Assembly (NCBI RefSeq): GCF_963678635.1
Contig: NC_087065.1
Span: 8,269,209 to 8,333,208 of the forward strand
Length of the DNA stretch: 64,000 bases
Origin: Symsagittifera roscoffensis
Lineage: Eukaryota; Xenacoelomorpha; Acoela; Convolutidae
Direction of reading: 5' to 3'
Part shown: one piece after another, positions 33,901 through 43,872 of the stretch
How the letters are laid out: the number at the start of each line of letters is the position of its first letter
Position numbering within the stretch: position 1 is the stretch's first letter
Position numbers and translations under genes: made by a program
Notes under the pieces: model-generated
Databases searched by the model: none
What the model saw: only the letters and a program-made list of their open reading frames with translations
What the model was told of the DNA's origin: nothing

Positions 33901-36900
33901 GACTATAGGGCCTCGCTAGGATATATCCTTCGATTCAATGCAATGATTGTTTGTGGTACTTGCTTTTGTATGCAAAGTAAAAAAAAGCTTAAACACATCT
34001 GAAAACAAAGTCCCTCTCCATTGTCAATGGTCGGAACAATAAGAAGCCTTTTTGTAACCTTCTTGATCGATCATGTTTCGTCGTGCAATTTGAACCTGTG
34101 TGATTTGTGTGAGCAGGAAATGGTGTATGACAGTCAGTGGAAGTTGCGCAAGTCAGTGTGGGGAGTGTTGGTGATAGTGTGGGTGGCCTATTTCTACTCC
34201 TACAGAGACATCAGCAGAGAGAACAACAGACTTCTACTCGAACTCAAACATCACCTGCTCACTTTAACTACAACTAATATTGCTACATCGGGTGAGAACT
34301 ATTATCGAGTGCTGACACTCAATGGTGCGGAACGGGTTTTTGAGTCGAGTTTCATGCAATCGGAGAACTAGTTTGAAATAAAGTTTGATGAGTTCCCATG
34401 TCTTATTGAATGAACGTACAAGAAGGTGACAAATTGTCTAATTGCCAGTAACTTGTAGCTAGTATTCTTTGATAATTATTGGGTGGGATAATATTAAAGT
34501 GGTTTGTGGACATGTTTGTATTCTGTTATGTACTATATTAGCAAGCATTTTTTGACACTGGTAGAGGGAATTTTTTTTGAGGGCCGGCGTATGTGATTCC
34601 GAAGCATGACCCATTGGGGACTATTTTACGACATCCGTTTGTGGTCAGCAGATCTAAAATTTATCTAATTGAACTATTGGCACCAATATATTTCGAAATT
34701 TTTGGGTAATAGCGCACCAAAAAATTGTAATGTTCTGCTTTTTTTTCGCTAAAAATTCATCTACGTTGTACAAAAATTTTCGCCAAATATGATAATGATC
34801 TAGTTAAGGAAAACATAAGCCTCCAGGCAACAGTTACTGCATGTAATTACCCTTGCGATAGTTTAGGTAGTAAATAGGTGAAGTCCGTTCCCGGTCTAAT
34901 TTTTTTCAGAGTCGTTGTTTTCGGCCTAGTTTCTGTCAGTTCGTTTCCAGTTGTTTGTTTTTTTTTTGTTTTTTATCGGTCAAAAAAGAATTACTGGGCT
35001 TCCGTTGCTCTTTTAAGTTTTGTCAGCGTTGCCACATCACACATATTGTTTGTCCTCTAAGCAACTTTCATTGCAAGTGCAAGTGTTGTTCTTTGTAGGT
35101 TCAGGGAGGTGTACTTGAAATTTTTTTAATTTTTCTAAATCGTTTTTTTTTCCTGATCAACAGGTGTCTGCTGAAAGATTGTCGGCTTAGTTGCCACATC
35201 TGTGCTGTAGGCAACTTCACTTGAAGTCTTGTTCGTTCTAGTCTCAGGTGGAACTTAGAATTGTAAAGATTTTTCATGAAATCATGTTGTTTTCTGCTCT
35301 GCTTGTGTCTGCTCAACGATTGTCGTTTTTGTTTCCTCGTAAGTTTTGTTCCGTTACTAATTTAATACTCAAGTTTCTGGCAGGTTAGCCTAGAATGAGC
35401 TTCTATTAAGACATACGAAAATATAATTTTCGGTAGATCTGGTTTTTTCGACTTCCATTTCGTTTAATTTTTGTTTAATTGCAAACAGTGCGAAGCTCCG
35501 CTTCGCCTCTGTGTAAAGTTCTGAATTTCATTATTTTGTGCTTAGTGATGAAATCGTCGAATGAGGAACACGTGCCGAGTCTACAGACTGGTGAGACCCT
35601 GGACTGCTCTATGAATGCCCAACTAGTGTCAGACGACTCCATGTGTGCTTCAACCACGCTGCCTGGAAGCATGAATAGAAATAACAGTGGGCTACATGTG
35701 CAGTACTTCATGAGTGAAGAGGAGGCATTGAGAGTGGATGTTAATGAGCATGACGATGTGTTACAATTAGCAGACTCACAGATAGAAGAAGGTAATTATC
35801 TTCTCTTTTTCTGTCTGTTGAGCTCCTTCCTAGAAGAAGAAATAATTTATTTCTCATTGTTAATGGTAAATTTGCATACAACGAGAATTTAGAGATGGGA
35901 AAAGGTAGTTTTCGAGAAAGTTTGATGAAATGTCACAGGCTAATTTTGGCACTTATCCACAAGGGAAAGGACCAACATACGAGCTGTACCCTCATCGTGG
36001 AGAACCGCTGTTGTGGCCTTGCTTAAGAATTACATGCAATTTTTTTCTGGGCTGGGAAGTGATGTTCATTAAAAAAAATAATTAATTTAGATTTTCATTA
36101 AAATTTCAATCTATTACACTTGCGAACTTTAGTGAGCGTTGTGTTATACTACGATTGTTCTTTTTTTTTCTAACATAAGTTGCAAATATTGGTGCCACTT
36201 TTGGGGCACCTTTACGGCTTATTGATAGCATGTGCTTTGACATTCGAATAGTAATAAGTTAACACAGTTCATGCGTTTTAAATTCATCAAATGAACCGAA
36301 TTTAAACACAATGTGGCTTTATGCTTTCCAATTTTTTACATGCAAAATTAGCGTGGATGCATTCAGTTTTCCTTGTTCCTAACCATTACTTGCAAAATTG
36401 TGTCTATTTGTATTTGGTGCCACTTTTGCTGCATGGCATTGGCAATTTGTTAGCATATGTAGCTGCTTTATTTGTGACAAGGTTTGCCGGTTGCTTAGCG
36501 TTCGTGGCCGAGAAGGCAGGGTGTGAGACTCCAATCATCGAGCTCGCAGGTTCGAAGCCCTTACGTAACAAAGTTTTACTAGTTCGAGGCTTTTTTCTGT
36601 CTTTTCGTATTTGACTTGATAAAGCTGCTTTTTAAACGTGTTCTCGCTAGTGTTTGCGAAGCGCAGCTTCGTCTCTGTGTTTAATAATAAAATTATGAGA
36701 CGACTCAGTTTAAATGAAAATATTGATTTAATTGGAGCAATGTAAATTGCTCAAGCGGGATTCGATCAAACGCCAAAGTACACAGTTAACTTATTTCAAT
36801 TAACTTCAAATTTCAAAATTCCTCCAAAAAGGAAACAATCTGAGTTTTCACGACAAAATTGATAAATTTTTGTTGTTAACAGATGTCTGAAAAATCAGCT

Positions 36901-38717
36901 TTCGATTTTTTTCGAAGTTGCGATAAGTAAACAAAATTGCTTCAAAAACTGCTTAAAACAGCTTTCAGAAAAATTTAAATAGCTAATAATTTCCAAAAAA
37001 CGGATCTACTTATTGTCCCCTTTCAAGAAAGGGGGGCAATTGTTAAGAAGATTAAGTTCGACCAATCAGATTGCAACAATTTGAATTTTAAATACAACGC
37101 TCTAGAGCTAATTTATTGCTTTTATTTATAGGAACGGGATTGCGATTGTTAAAAAATAAATAATCTCGAAAAAATTTAAATTGATGCCAACAATTTTTAT
37201 ATAGGTTTCTTGAACAATTTAAATTTCAGTTACAATTTTTTAAATGGACATCACTGAGGCTGGGTAATGTCGCCTCACCCTCGAGCTCGGATCATGGTGG
37301 GCCGCGAACATCCGACCTTTCGTAACCACTTCACAACTGATAAAGAACGGAGCTAATAGGCTTGAGCTTATGTGTGCCTTGCAACGTATTTTCATTCGTC
37401 CGTATTTTCAGTTGTTTCCTGTCATCAAATTTGTTTGCCAAATCTTTTTCATCCTTATATGAGCACAGAAACTCTAGGGACCAAATTGATTATTAAGTGT
37501 TCAACCTTATTTAAGCTGTATTATTTTTATTTCGTGTAAGAGAAATGAATTATTTTCCTATTCATAAGCGCTTCTCCTTTTCCAGGTTTTTTCATAGCCT
37601 TTCAAATTAACGTATAATTCATGCCGTTAGACCAGAGAAAGAGTGTTAGTCTCAACCTTAGTCTTAAACCAATTTTGGCATTTATCAAGTGTTTTCTTAC
37701 GTCTGATTTTCGATAACAATGGTAAGTTATGCTAATTACTAATTTATGCCGTGGATTGCTTCTTAAACTATTTGGTTCCGACATTAGTTATTTCGCAACT
37801 AACGAATGTTGATTTGTTTTAAATTGACGCCGCCTTTAAGGCATCAAATGAGGTGGAAGACGTTTAAGAATTTCCCTGCCCGTTTGCGCGATGTTTAGAG
37901 CTTAACTACAAATGAACTTCAATTTTCTCGATTTGTTTGCAGATGTCGCTTCGAATGAGTCAGACGACGACAACAACGAAGCTGAAGACGAGGATGATGA
38001 CGGGAGCTGGACTGACTCCGAGGCAGTCTCCGAGTTGGAAGAAGAAAGAGACGGTGACTTCTCGGAGGACGGAGAGAGGAGACACCAGAATGAAGACACA
38101 GTCAGAGAGACAGAGTTAGAGGAGAGCCACCAGTCTACGGAACACCATTCACAAGTGCAAGTAAGAGATATTTATTCAGGAAATTAAATTCGCAAAAGTA
38201 GAATTCGGTTCTCAATCGTCTAAAATAGCACGTACTGCTGTATTGAGATAGTGAAATGTTGTCGGAACAGCAGACGAAATTTGAACCGTGAATACAAAGT
38301 TTTTACAAAACCGTGAAAACAAAATCAGAAAATCTGACATTTTTTCAAAAGAATATTTCGGCTAATTTGATAATTGTAATGATGATAAAAGATTTCCAAA
38401 AAAATCACATGTAAGCATAAACATCATTTTAGATAACTACTAGATTTTCGAACGAAATTTAACATTTCAAACTTGATGATAAAATTTTCAGAAAGTACGA
38501 TATGTTGACTTGAAACTATTTTCAGTTAACTCCGACCAGGAGATCATACAACTTACGACCAAGAACACCCCAAAGTGGCATCAGAAATAGACAGTCGATA
38601 AACACGAGGAGCACACGAGAACACGAGGAATCAGCGGACGACTTTGCAGACAGTATTCTCTTCCAAACCAAGTTGATCAAGAAACACTACGAGAGTTTCA
38701 GATCCAACAGACATTGA
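24942..38717 (+). CDS. bmb: Brambleberry / Kar5-family nuclear fusion protein (8 exons, 531 aa)
   Basis: Exons: 24942-25212, 25986-26113, 26701-26837, 27579-27807, 34117-34291, 35546-35791, 37943-38160, 38526-38717; all GT-AG and in frame. Residues 1-20 form a signal peptide. The Cys-rich lumenal region (about 40-135, with [13 protein letters not shown] and [14 protein letters not shown]) matches Brambleberry/Kar5/GEX1 proteins. A helical stretch (about 140-200) follows, then membrane segments near 202-223, 231-252 and 269-284. The C-terminal half is polar: an acidic Asp/Glu run (about 396-430) and a basic YNLRPRTP (476-483). The family promotes nuclear envelope fusion: karyogamy in yeast and plants, and fusion of karyomeres in zebrafish embryos. 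The family call is strong in exons 1-5. Exons 6-8 rest on frame, splice sites and the C-terminal motif. No AATAAA is seen soon after the stop. Intron 4 carries an antisense LINE. Confidence 0.9.
25224..25504. mobile_element. MITE (281 bp) next to the brambleberry exon 1 donor
   Basis: Terminal inverted repeats of 24 bases, GGTGATATATTAC... against its partner ending ACATATCGCC, match at about 22 positions. The flanks CGTATCTT (25216-25223) and GGTATCTT (25505-25512) agree at 7 of 8 bases, an 8-bp target duplication as in hAT elements. The left copy begins 3 bases after the GT of the exon 1 donor. No coding sequence is inside. Confidence 0.82.
25513..25985 (+). other. Brambleberry intron 1, remainder
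   Basis: AT-rich; no gene or further repeat boundary was recognised before the exon 2 acceptor TTTGATTCCAG. Confidence 0.35.
26161..26469. mobile_element. Worn hAT-type MITE relative in brambleberry intron 2
   Basis: It starts CAGTAGCGGATTA and ends TAGATCCGAGCTTG, a degenerate version of the termini at 62877-63223. Inside is the shared G+C-rich part GGGGGTGCCCC ... GGGACTCGACCCC. Terminal matches are weak, so the boundaries are tentative. Confidence 0.5.
26838..27578 (+). other. Brambleberry intron 3
   Basis: No gene is supported. A 24-base direct duplication (AAGTTGGCCAAATAAAT...) lies near 26948-26992. At 27005-27062 a SINE-like piece shows a B-box-like GAGCTCGAATCCTGGAG. Confidence 0.4.
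28081..28520 (+). repeat. tRNA-derived SINE-like element, dimeric copy S3
   Basis: Head 1 (AGCATCTGTTCTCTATTTTA, GGTGGCTAGTGTTTGCCG) with a tRNA-like part GCCGTGGCACAGATGG ... GGAGGTTCAATGATGC. A second head then begins near 28298, with its own tRNA-like part (GGGGCAAATGCGATGACGTG ... GAGTTAGAGCCCG), and a T-rich spacer leads to the tail AGCGAAGTGCAGCG. The order is the same as in copy S2. Confidence 0.72.
28521..29295 (+). other. Brambleberry intron 4, left of LINE-B
   Basis: It holds another SINE tail end at about 28955-28990 (CTCGTCGCCTCTGTCTC), a GAAA microsatellite (about 29042-29058), a palindromic GGATCCTAGGATCC near 29141, and a lone A-box-like CTAGCTCAGTGGTTGGA near 29272. There is no gene. 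Confidence 0.45.
29457..32355 (-). pseudogene. LINE-B ORF2: endonuclease plus reverse transcriptase, disrupted
   Basis: The ATG at 32355 overlaps the end of ORF1 by 26 bases. Endonuclease blocks: [40 protein letters not shown]. Reverse transcriptase blocks: [34 protein letters not shown] and FLFADDTNL. One TGA at 30475-30477 interrupts the frame between the AFDTIDH and GVPQGS blocks; the frame then continues to 30019. Further shifts occur between 30019 and 29457, where the C-terminal part continues in two overlapping frames. As it stands the copy cannot make an intact enzyme. Confidence 0.88.
32330..33325 (-). pseudogene. LINE-B ORF1 protein, one premature stop
   Basis: The long frame runs from 33205 to 32330 (291 codons). 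An in-frame ATG at 33325 lies just inside the element's 5' end, but a TAA at 33221-33223 separates it from the long frame, so the original start is probably 33325. A coiled-coil N-terminus is followed by an RRM-like region ([10 protein letters not shown] ... [13 protein letters not shown]) and a basic Ser/Arg/Lys-rich tail. This is a typical CR1-group ORF1 with an inferred RNA-binding role. Confidence 0.75.
33341..33378 (+). repeat. Exact 38-bp dispersed repeat, copy 2
   Basis: Identical to 4577-4614, same orientation, and directly next to the LINE-B 5' end. Confidence 0.85.
33379..34116 (+). other. Brambleberry intron 4, right of LINE-B
   Basis: No gene. The 33770-34030 part shares pieces with 57080-57400 (GATGGCGCTAAAGAAAACTTC-like, TTTTTCTCGACACTG, ACAAAGTCCCTCTCC), an unnamed dispersed repeat. 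Confidence 0.45.
34292..35545 (+). other. Brambleberry intron 5
   Basis: T-rich. It carries repeat pieces with TTTTCGGCCTAGTTTCTGTC, GATTGTCGGCTTAGTTGCC and the SINE tail GCGAAGCTCCGCTTCGCCTC (about 35491-35510), whose 7-bp stem and TCC loop are perfect. No gene. Confidence 0.5.
35792..36387 (+). other. Brambleberry intron 6, 5' part
   Basis: AT-rich; a short piece near 36180-36220 (GGTGCCACTTTTGGGGCACC) resembles the SINE head. No gene. Confidence 0.4.
36388..36680 (+). repeat. tRNA-derived SINE-like element, copy S4 (best monomer)
   Basis: The clearest single copy. Head: GGTGCCACTTTTGCTGCATG, ATTGGCAATTTGTTAGCAT. A-box-like GTGGCCGAGAAGGCAGG, then TGAGACTCCAATCATCGAG, B box GCAGGTTCGAAGCCC, a T-rich spacer, and tail GCTAGTGTTTGCGAAGCGC, AGCTTCGTCTCTGTGT. 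The short + frame across it is fortuitous. Confidence 0.8.
36681..37942 (+). other. Brambleberry intron 6, 3' part
   Basis: No gene. At 37012-37036 CCCCTTTCAAGAAAGGGGGG forms a hairpin, with a relative at 61825-61850. A G+C-richer patch at 37255-37330 is unassigned. Confidence 0.4.
38161..38525 (+). other. Brambleberry intron 7
   Basis: A short intron; most of it (to about 38455) is present twice more in inverted form at 44440-44750 and 45390-45705. Confidence 0.6.
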
Positions 38718-39111
38718 AGAAGCCAATTTAATTGCTCTGATAAAGTATATAACGTGTTTGTGCTGTTCGTTAATCTATAATCAAAATGTTTACTGAAGAG
38801 ATTTAATGCGGTTGGTGATTTAATATAATCTGTAATAATAATGGTTATTAATATGGAGTTGTAGACAATGTATAACAATACGGAGACAACGCTTCACGGC
38901 GACTGGAAAAATTTTAATTTTGTTTTTCACGAAGATGATATATGAAGTTTTCCATTTGTTCATCGTAAAAAGCTCAGTTTTTTTACTCCTCGGAGTTTAA
39001 CAAAGCAAGCAAAATTACGTATGAGTTTCTGAAAATATTCGAGGCTTTTCATTAGTTTCTTCGAAAATGTTAGACAAATTGTTTAATAGATTGGTTCTAT
39101 TTCTGAAACCA
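38718..39111 (+). other. Brambleberry 3' flank
   Basis: Likely 3' UTR followed by spacer. No canonical AATAAA was seen here on the + strand. Nothing else is recognised. Confidence 0.4.
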
Positions 39112-39597
39112 GTTGGTGTCACAGCCCTAAATTGCATCTATGGTTATGAATCATTATTGACGACGACAACACTTACATGGCTCATTTAGTATGACTCGAA
39201 ATTACTATGAGACAACAAAAGAAAGTAAAAGAGAGGACGAACAAATACGTTTCAAGGGGAAAAAATTGATAAACTCAAACTGAATTCTTAATTTTCTAGA
39301 TACATAAGTCTTCGTAATCAACTTTACTGATAATTTTAGTAAATCAATATGGCCACAGTAAACACCAACAATACTCTTAGTAAAACTTAGTAAAATCACT
39401 CGAGAGATATCCGCGAGAGTGAACAGCACGTTTCCAATAACGCCTCTGCCTATTTTTCTTTTCTCTAGTCCTCTGAGCCTTCTGAGGAATACATTCCTCT
39501 AAAGGAATCTGAATAAAATTCTCGGGTAGTAGACTTTTGTCACAATTTGAACGATATTTGCGGTAACCCTCAACTATCCTGTGTTTCGTTTTTCATA
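39112..39597 (-). repeat. Module A, copy 1
   Basis: First of four copies of a ~450-base block (others at 43873, 44931 and 45713). It holds TCACTCGAGAGATATCCGCG, CCAATAACGCCTCTGCC, and GGTAGTAGACTTTTGTCACA. The - strand frame in all copies reads through a similar peptide (with ADISRVILLS and YCGHIDL). Short frames and no known motif; whether it was once coding is unclear. Strand given for that frame. Confidence 0.75.
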
Positions 39598-41640
39598 AGA
39601 TGTCATTAGTGACTTTTGAATGTCACTTGCATAGTCCGATTTTGAGTCATTCGGTTGTTTTCGACTTAGTGTGAGTCTTAGATCAGTTTGCTTGAGGTTG
39701 TATCTTCCGTTGTGCTAGGTGTGATACCTAATGAAGTATAATAGGAAGTGTTGTGAATAAATGGAGCAAGGTTTGAGCATCGATGCCGGTTTGATCATGA
39801 TTCATTCGTATCGTTCTTCACGATTCTTTGAGAGGTTTTGTCTTTCGTTTTTTTCCTTCTGTCTGTGGATGTTTGAGCAAAGCGTGTCTTAACTTAATGT
39901 CCGAGAACTCGTGTTATAACTCCGCAACAACAGTTCCGAATTTCCAAACGTTTTCTCAACTGTGTGCATCATTTTTCTGCGTTTGTTCCAGGTCTATGAG
40001 AAGTAACCCAATTTATAGGTTGATAGGCTTTTATGGATCACTATCTGTTCTGAGTTGTCCTGGACTAATCTCCTGATTTTGAAAAATTCATCTATTTTTC
40101 GGTTTGTTCCTTCTTCCTATGCGTTAAGACATTTTTTACTACTGTGAGTAGTGTTGAATGAAATCTCAAAGTTTCTAGTTGTGAAAAACAGAGAGCAAAA
40201 TAAAGAGCCAAAAATTCTTTGCTGTTTGTTTGGGGATGTAAAAAAAACAGTTTTATTTCTCACGGATAACAAAAGCTTAACCAATTGAGAAATTTAATAA
40301 CCTAGCTAACTGAGTTGACCTGAATCAAGTAATTTTGATTCATACGAGACTCTTGACAGTTAAGCATGTTTGAGAGTTTCTCATATCAATATACAAAGTC
40401 TGTAAAGCCGGGAAAATTTAAAACCTTTTCGAAATTCTCAAGTTTTCCTGCTTATTCCTAGATGGCTTCCATTGGGCGCATTGTAGTTTCTGTAAGAAGC
40501 TTCTCATCTCAAATTGTTTTGGTACAAATACGGTTTTTGGTCAAAACATGCCATGAAGTATGCCATGCCATTACTGAGTTTTAATCTTGAAAGTTTTTGT
40601 GGTACTTTCTAAGATTGTAGCTGCATAGGGCACATCATTCGAAATCCTTTCAAGAACCTTTCAAATGTTTGCATCTTTTTTCTGTTCTTGTTCTGGGTCT
40701 ATAGGAAATTTTTCGTTTTTATAGGTTGAAAGGTTCTCATGGATCACTATCCTGTAATAAGTTATCTGGGACTAATCTCCTGATTTTGAAAGTTTCGTCT
40801 ATTTTTGGTATGTTTCTTTGCGTTCAGGACAATTTTACGTCTGAGAGTAACCCTACTCTCTGATGTAAAAGTCTCTGGAACCAAAAGAAACATAGACGAA
40901 ATTTTCAAAATCAGGAGATAAGTCGAAGATTATTTCATCGCCTATATCGTCCACGAGTTGTGTACCGAGATCGGATGTTACATAGGGTTCTAAGTTTGAC
41001 CTGATGAGTGGGCTAAAGCCTGTATTCGAATTACTCAAGCCTTGAGCTAGAGATAATTATGCAAAAATTTCCAAGCAAAATCAACTGCTAAAACTGCTAT
41101 TGTACCAATAGTGTCTGCCAATTGTACACAGTGATATGTTTTTTAACAGTCAAGTTTCGTGAATAATCGTTTCACTGCAAAAAGATGTACTGCCTCTGTC
41201 ATTTTCGTTATTAGGAAGTTGGTATTGTTGTAATCAGTTCTCGATTTGATCGATTTGTCTTAGATCGGGAAAATGCGGTTTTGAATTGTTTTTTTTTGCA
41301 ATTTGGGCTGCTGTATTTTGAATCCGGCAATATGTTAGTATTGCAGCTAAATTTTGCTGTGGTATTGACTTATATGCAAAAGTTCTTGAAGCGAAATTAA
41401 ATGCTAAGACTTGCATAACATTGTATAACATTAATATACAAATTTTACAAAAGACGATGGTATTGGTTCTAGAGTAGAAACGTTTTCTCGGCTTGCGTTG
41501 AGGATTGAACGATTTCTAGGAGTGCACTAGCACTTGCAGCCGTGTCTATAATTTTTTGCGAAGTTTTTTGGAAATATTAAAAAAAAATACATAAATGAGA
41601 CATTTTGTTTGCATTACGTTTTTTTAGTTGGTTTTAAAAA
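39598..41640 (+). other. Spacer with local direct and inverted duplications
   Basis: Segment 39958-40100 recurs, diverged, at 40665-40812 (GGATCACTATC ... GACTAATCTCCTGATTTTG). An inverted piece of the same sequence lies at 40876-40930. Module B (TTCCTAGATGGCTTCCATTG and following) is at about 40440-40515 and recurs at 44349 and 45300. No gene is supported. Confidence 0.55.
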
Positions 41641-41649
41641 GATTCTTTT

Positions 41650-42640
41650 TTCTTTCTCTGGGTTTAAGGGTTTTATAAGGAAAACTTAGGGATGTGGTTG
41701 GTAAGAACACAAGCTTTGCATTGGGCTTCTGCATGCTGTGTCATCTCATCGTGTTCTGTTTGTAGGGTTTCCACCCTTTGAGTATTTTGTTGCTGGTGTT
41801 GAGATCCTGCTGATTTGGTTCTGATTCCAAGTTCTATGGTTCCGATTGCGTTAATTACTTTTGTTATGGTTGTTGCCTGATTTCCGGTTATTTACCCAAT
41901 TTTGATTGTTTTCTTGATTTTCCTAACCAACTCAATTAATACCTGTCTTTAATATTTTTTTCTCCTTTTTTTTACCTCTATAGTTTCAGTTTGAAGTCGA
42001 TTGCTGGTTTTGTTTCCAGCTGTCGTTTCATTTGTTTTGACTCAAAATTCTAAAAGTCTTACTTTTCTCGTGGACTTGCTTAGTTAGCTCATCTACTTTG
42101 GAATGTAATTCTTCTTAAGTCTTCTGTTTTCTTTTAGTCATTACTACGATTAGACCGATGATCAGTCTGCGGATTACTTTCTAGTTCAATTGAGTTAATA
42201 TCTGTGAAATCATCAACTGGGCCAAAATTCTCTTAGAATCAAATGCTTTTTAGCTGTACTGCACAAATATTGTACGCTAGTGGTTGTATCTTCTTTTTCA
42301 AGTAATTTAACTAATTGAAATTTGGTATTCCCTTTTCAAAAAGTCTCATTACATAGCCTGTTCTTTTCCGTTCCGCGAATCTTTTCCATCCCTGTTGGCT
42401 TGATGCTCAGCAGTTTCTCGCGCACCTTCAGCTGCGTCTATAGTCGCTGCCTATGTATCTGCCAAAGGCTTCGGGCCAGGAAATGCATGGAGTGCTAGAT
42501 TCTTAAAATTTACTTAAAACTCTTCTGGCTCTACATCTACAACCTCGAGCGGCACTGTGAAATTTTCTGGATGAATTATTTGCATGATAACTTTGAGTTT
42601 CGGGAGACAACTTGTGAGACCGCACATAAAAATCAGATCA
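41650..42640 (-). pseudogene. Decayed gag-like remnant
   Basis: Read leftwards, protein-like segments in shifting frames include FTVPLEVVDVEPEEF, NLALHAFPGPKPLADT, AAEGARETAEHQANRDG, GYVMRLFEKGIPNFN and VQYLCSTAKKHLILREFW. An Asn/Arg/Gln-rich stretch then leads towards a possible Cys pair. The order (helical capsid-like part, then basic Asn-rich part) resembles a retrotransposon gag with several stops and frameshifts. No pol is adjacent. Family assignment is a guess; a host gene remnant is possible. Confidence 0.5.
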
Positions 42641-42830
42641 AACTTTTATACATGGGAAATTTGTTATATGTTAGACTAATTACTCTGTATAATTTAGTTT
42701 AATCAGGCTTAGGATGTGACCAAAGCAAGTGAGGGCTTCGGACAATGTGCGGCTCGAAGTGGTCGGTACTTATTTTTGAGCTCCTTTTTATACCACCTTT
42801 GATTTCTAATAATAAATAGCATAAGTGCTT

Positions 42831-42922
42831 GTCGAAAGTTCGAGTTAAATGAGCTCAAATTATATCACATATCTGTGATCCGGGATATAATTTGAACTCA
42901 ATAAACTCCTTGAACTCTCGAC
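42831..42922. repeat. Imperfect hairpin, ~38-base arms
   Basis: The arms start GTCGAAAGTTCGAG and end TTGAACTCTCGAC, meet around CACATATCTGTGATCCGG, and pair along AGCTCAAATTATATC. A third partial copy of the arm (GTCAAAAGTTCATTGAG) follows at about 42978-43022. Confidence 0.7.
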
Positions 42923-43019
42923 CAACTTTTGATATTAATATTTGGTGTCATGTTCAGTAAAACTTCAATCGTCCAATATCTTTGTCAAAAGTTCATTGAG
43001 TTTTTTTAAGTTCAATTCA

Positions 43020-43440
43020 TATCACATCGCAAAACAGTTCCAGCAATCAAAATCAACGACAAACCACCTGAACCGATTTTAAATTTGCTGACAAATTGTC
43101 AGAAGTAGAAGAAATGCCTTACTTCGACACAAACACGTATGCTTAGATACAACTATTTAAGGAAATACGAGAGCAGCTTCTTGACTCGCCTTCCATACAA
43201 AATAATGACCAGTTGAGGACCTTTGACCAATCACTAGCCCAAAAATTGAAAAAACTCTGTCCCTCCTTGGCACGAGCCTTCGATGACCGGCTAAAGTTGA
43301 CACACTCGCTAATCATAAGTGTTGTTTCCCTCATCAGATCAATGATACACAACGCAATGTTCATATAATTCTACTACAAATGTAAAAAGGACAAAACAGA
43401 CCCTATATTGCTTGTGACACCTTCACTGACACAATAGTTA
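43020..43440 (+). pseudogene. Protein-like remnant, unknown
   Basis: One + frame reads charged, helix-like segments across about 43060-43440 with only a few stops: EVEEMPYFDTNTY, IQLFKEIREQLLDSP, LRTFDQSLAQKLKKLCP, ARAFDDRLKLTHSLI. It has better composition than the opposite-strand frame 43143-43364. It may be part of a mobile-element ORF lying head to head with the gag-like remnant. Function unknown. Confidence 0.35.
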
Positions 43441-43872
43441 AATGTTGACTCCAGAGAGCCTTCTTTTGAAACACGCAGAAAGAGTCAAAGTGGAATTGAC
43501 GCCCTGGGCTTCACACCGTTGAGTTTGTTAAGCAGACGAGTTTTATAAATCACGGCTTTGCTAAGTCATTTCTAGGGCTTGAGTCCACACTTGAAAACTT
43601 ACTTCAGTTAAAATAAAATTAACAGCAAAATCATTTAATAAAGCAACCGCAATAGGTAGCCTTAAATCTTAATGAAAAGCCTGGTTTTTCAATAAACTTT
43701 TAATAGGCTCGAAAGAAAATAATTTTTTTTTCGTGGGGCGCATATTTGTTAATATATATAACATGACCAACGCGTTGGTTGTTCAACTAGAGGATTTAAA
43801 TGAAACCCCATTTTTTCGACAAAAAATGGCAGAGTGCATACAACTTTCTAACCCAGGGCAACTTCAAGATTG
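43441..43872 (+). other. Spacer without recognised content
   Basis: AT-rich spacer before module A copy 2; nothing supportable is seen. Confidence 0.35.

Noticed and set aside
35491-35515. Helitron 3' end
   Set aside because: A hairpin near the end fits, but no CTRR terminus or TC start is seen, and other copies carry tRNA-like boxes upstream; SINE is the better reading.
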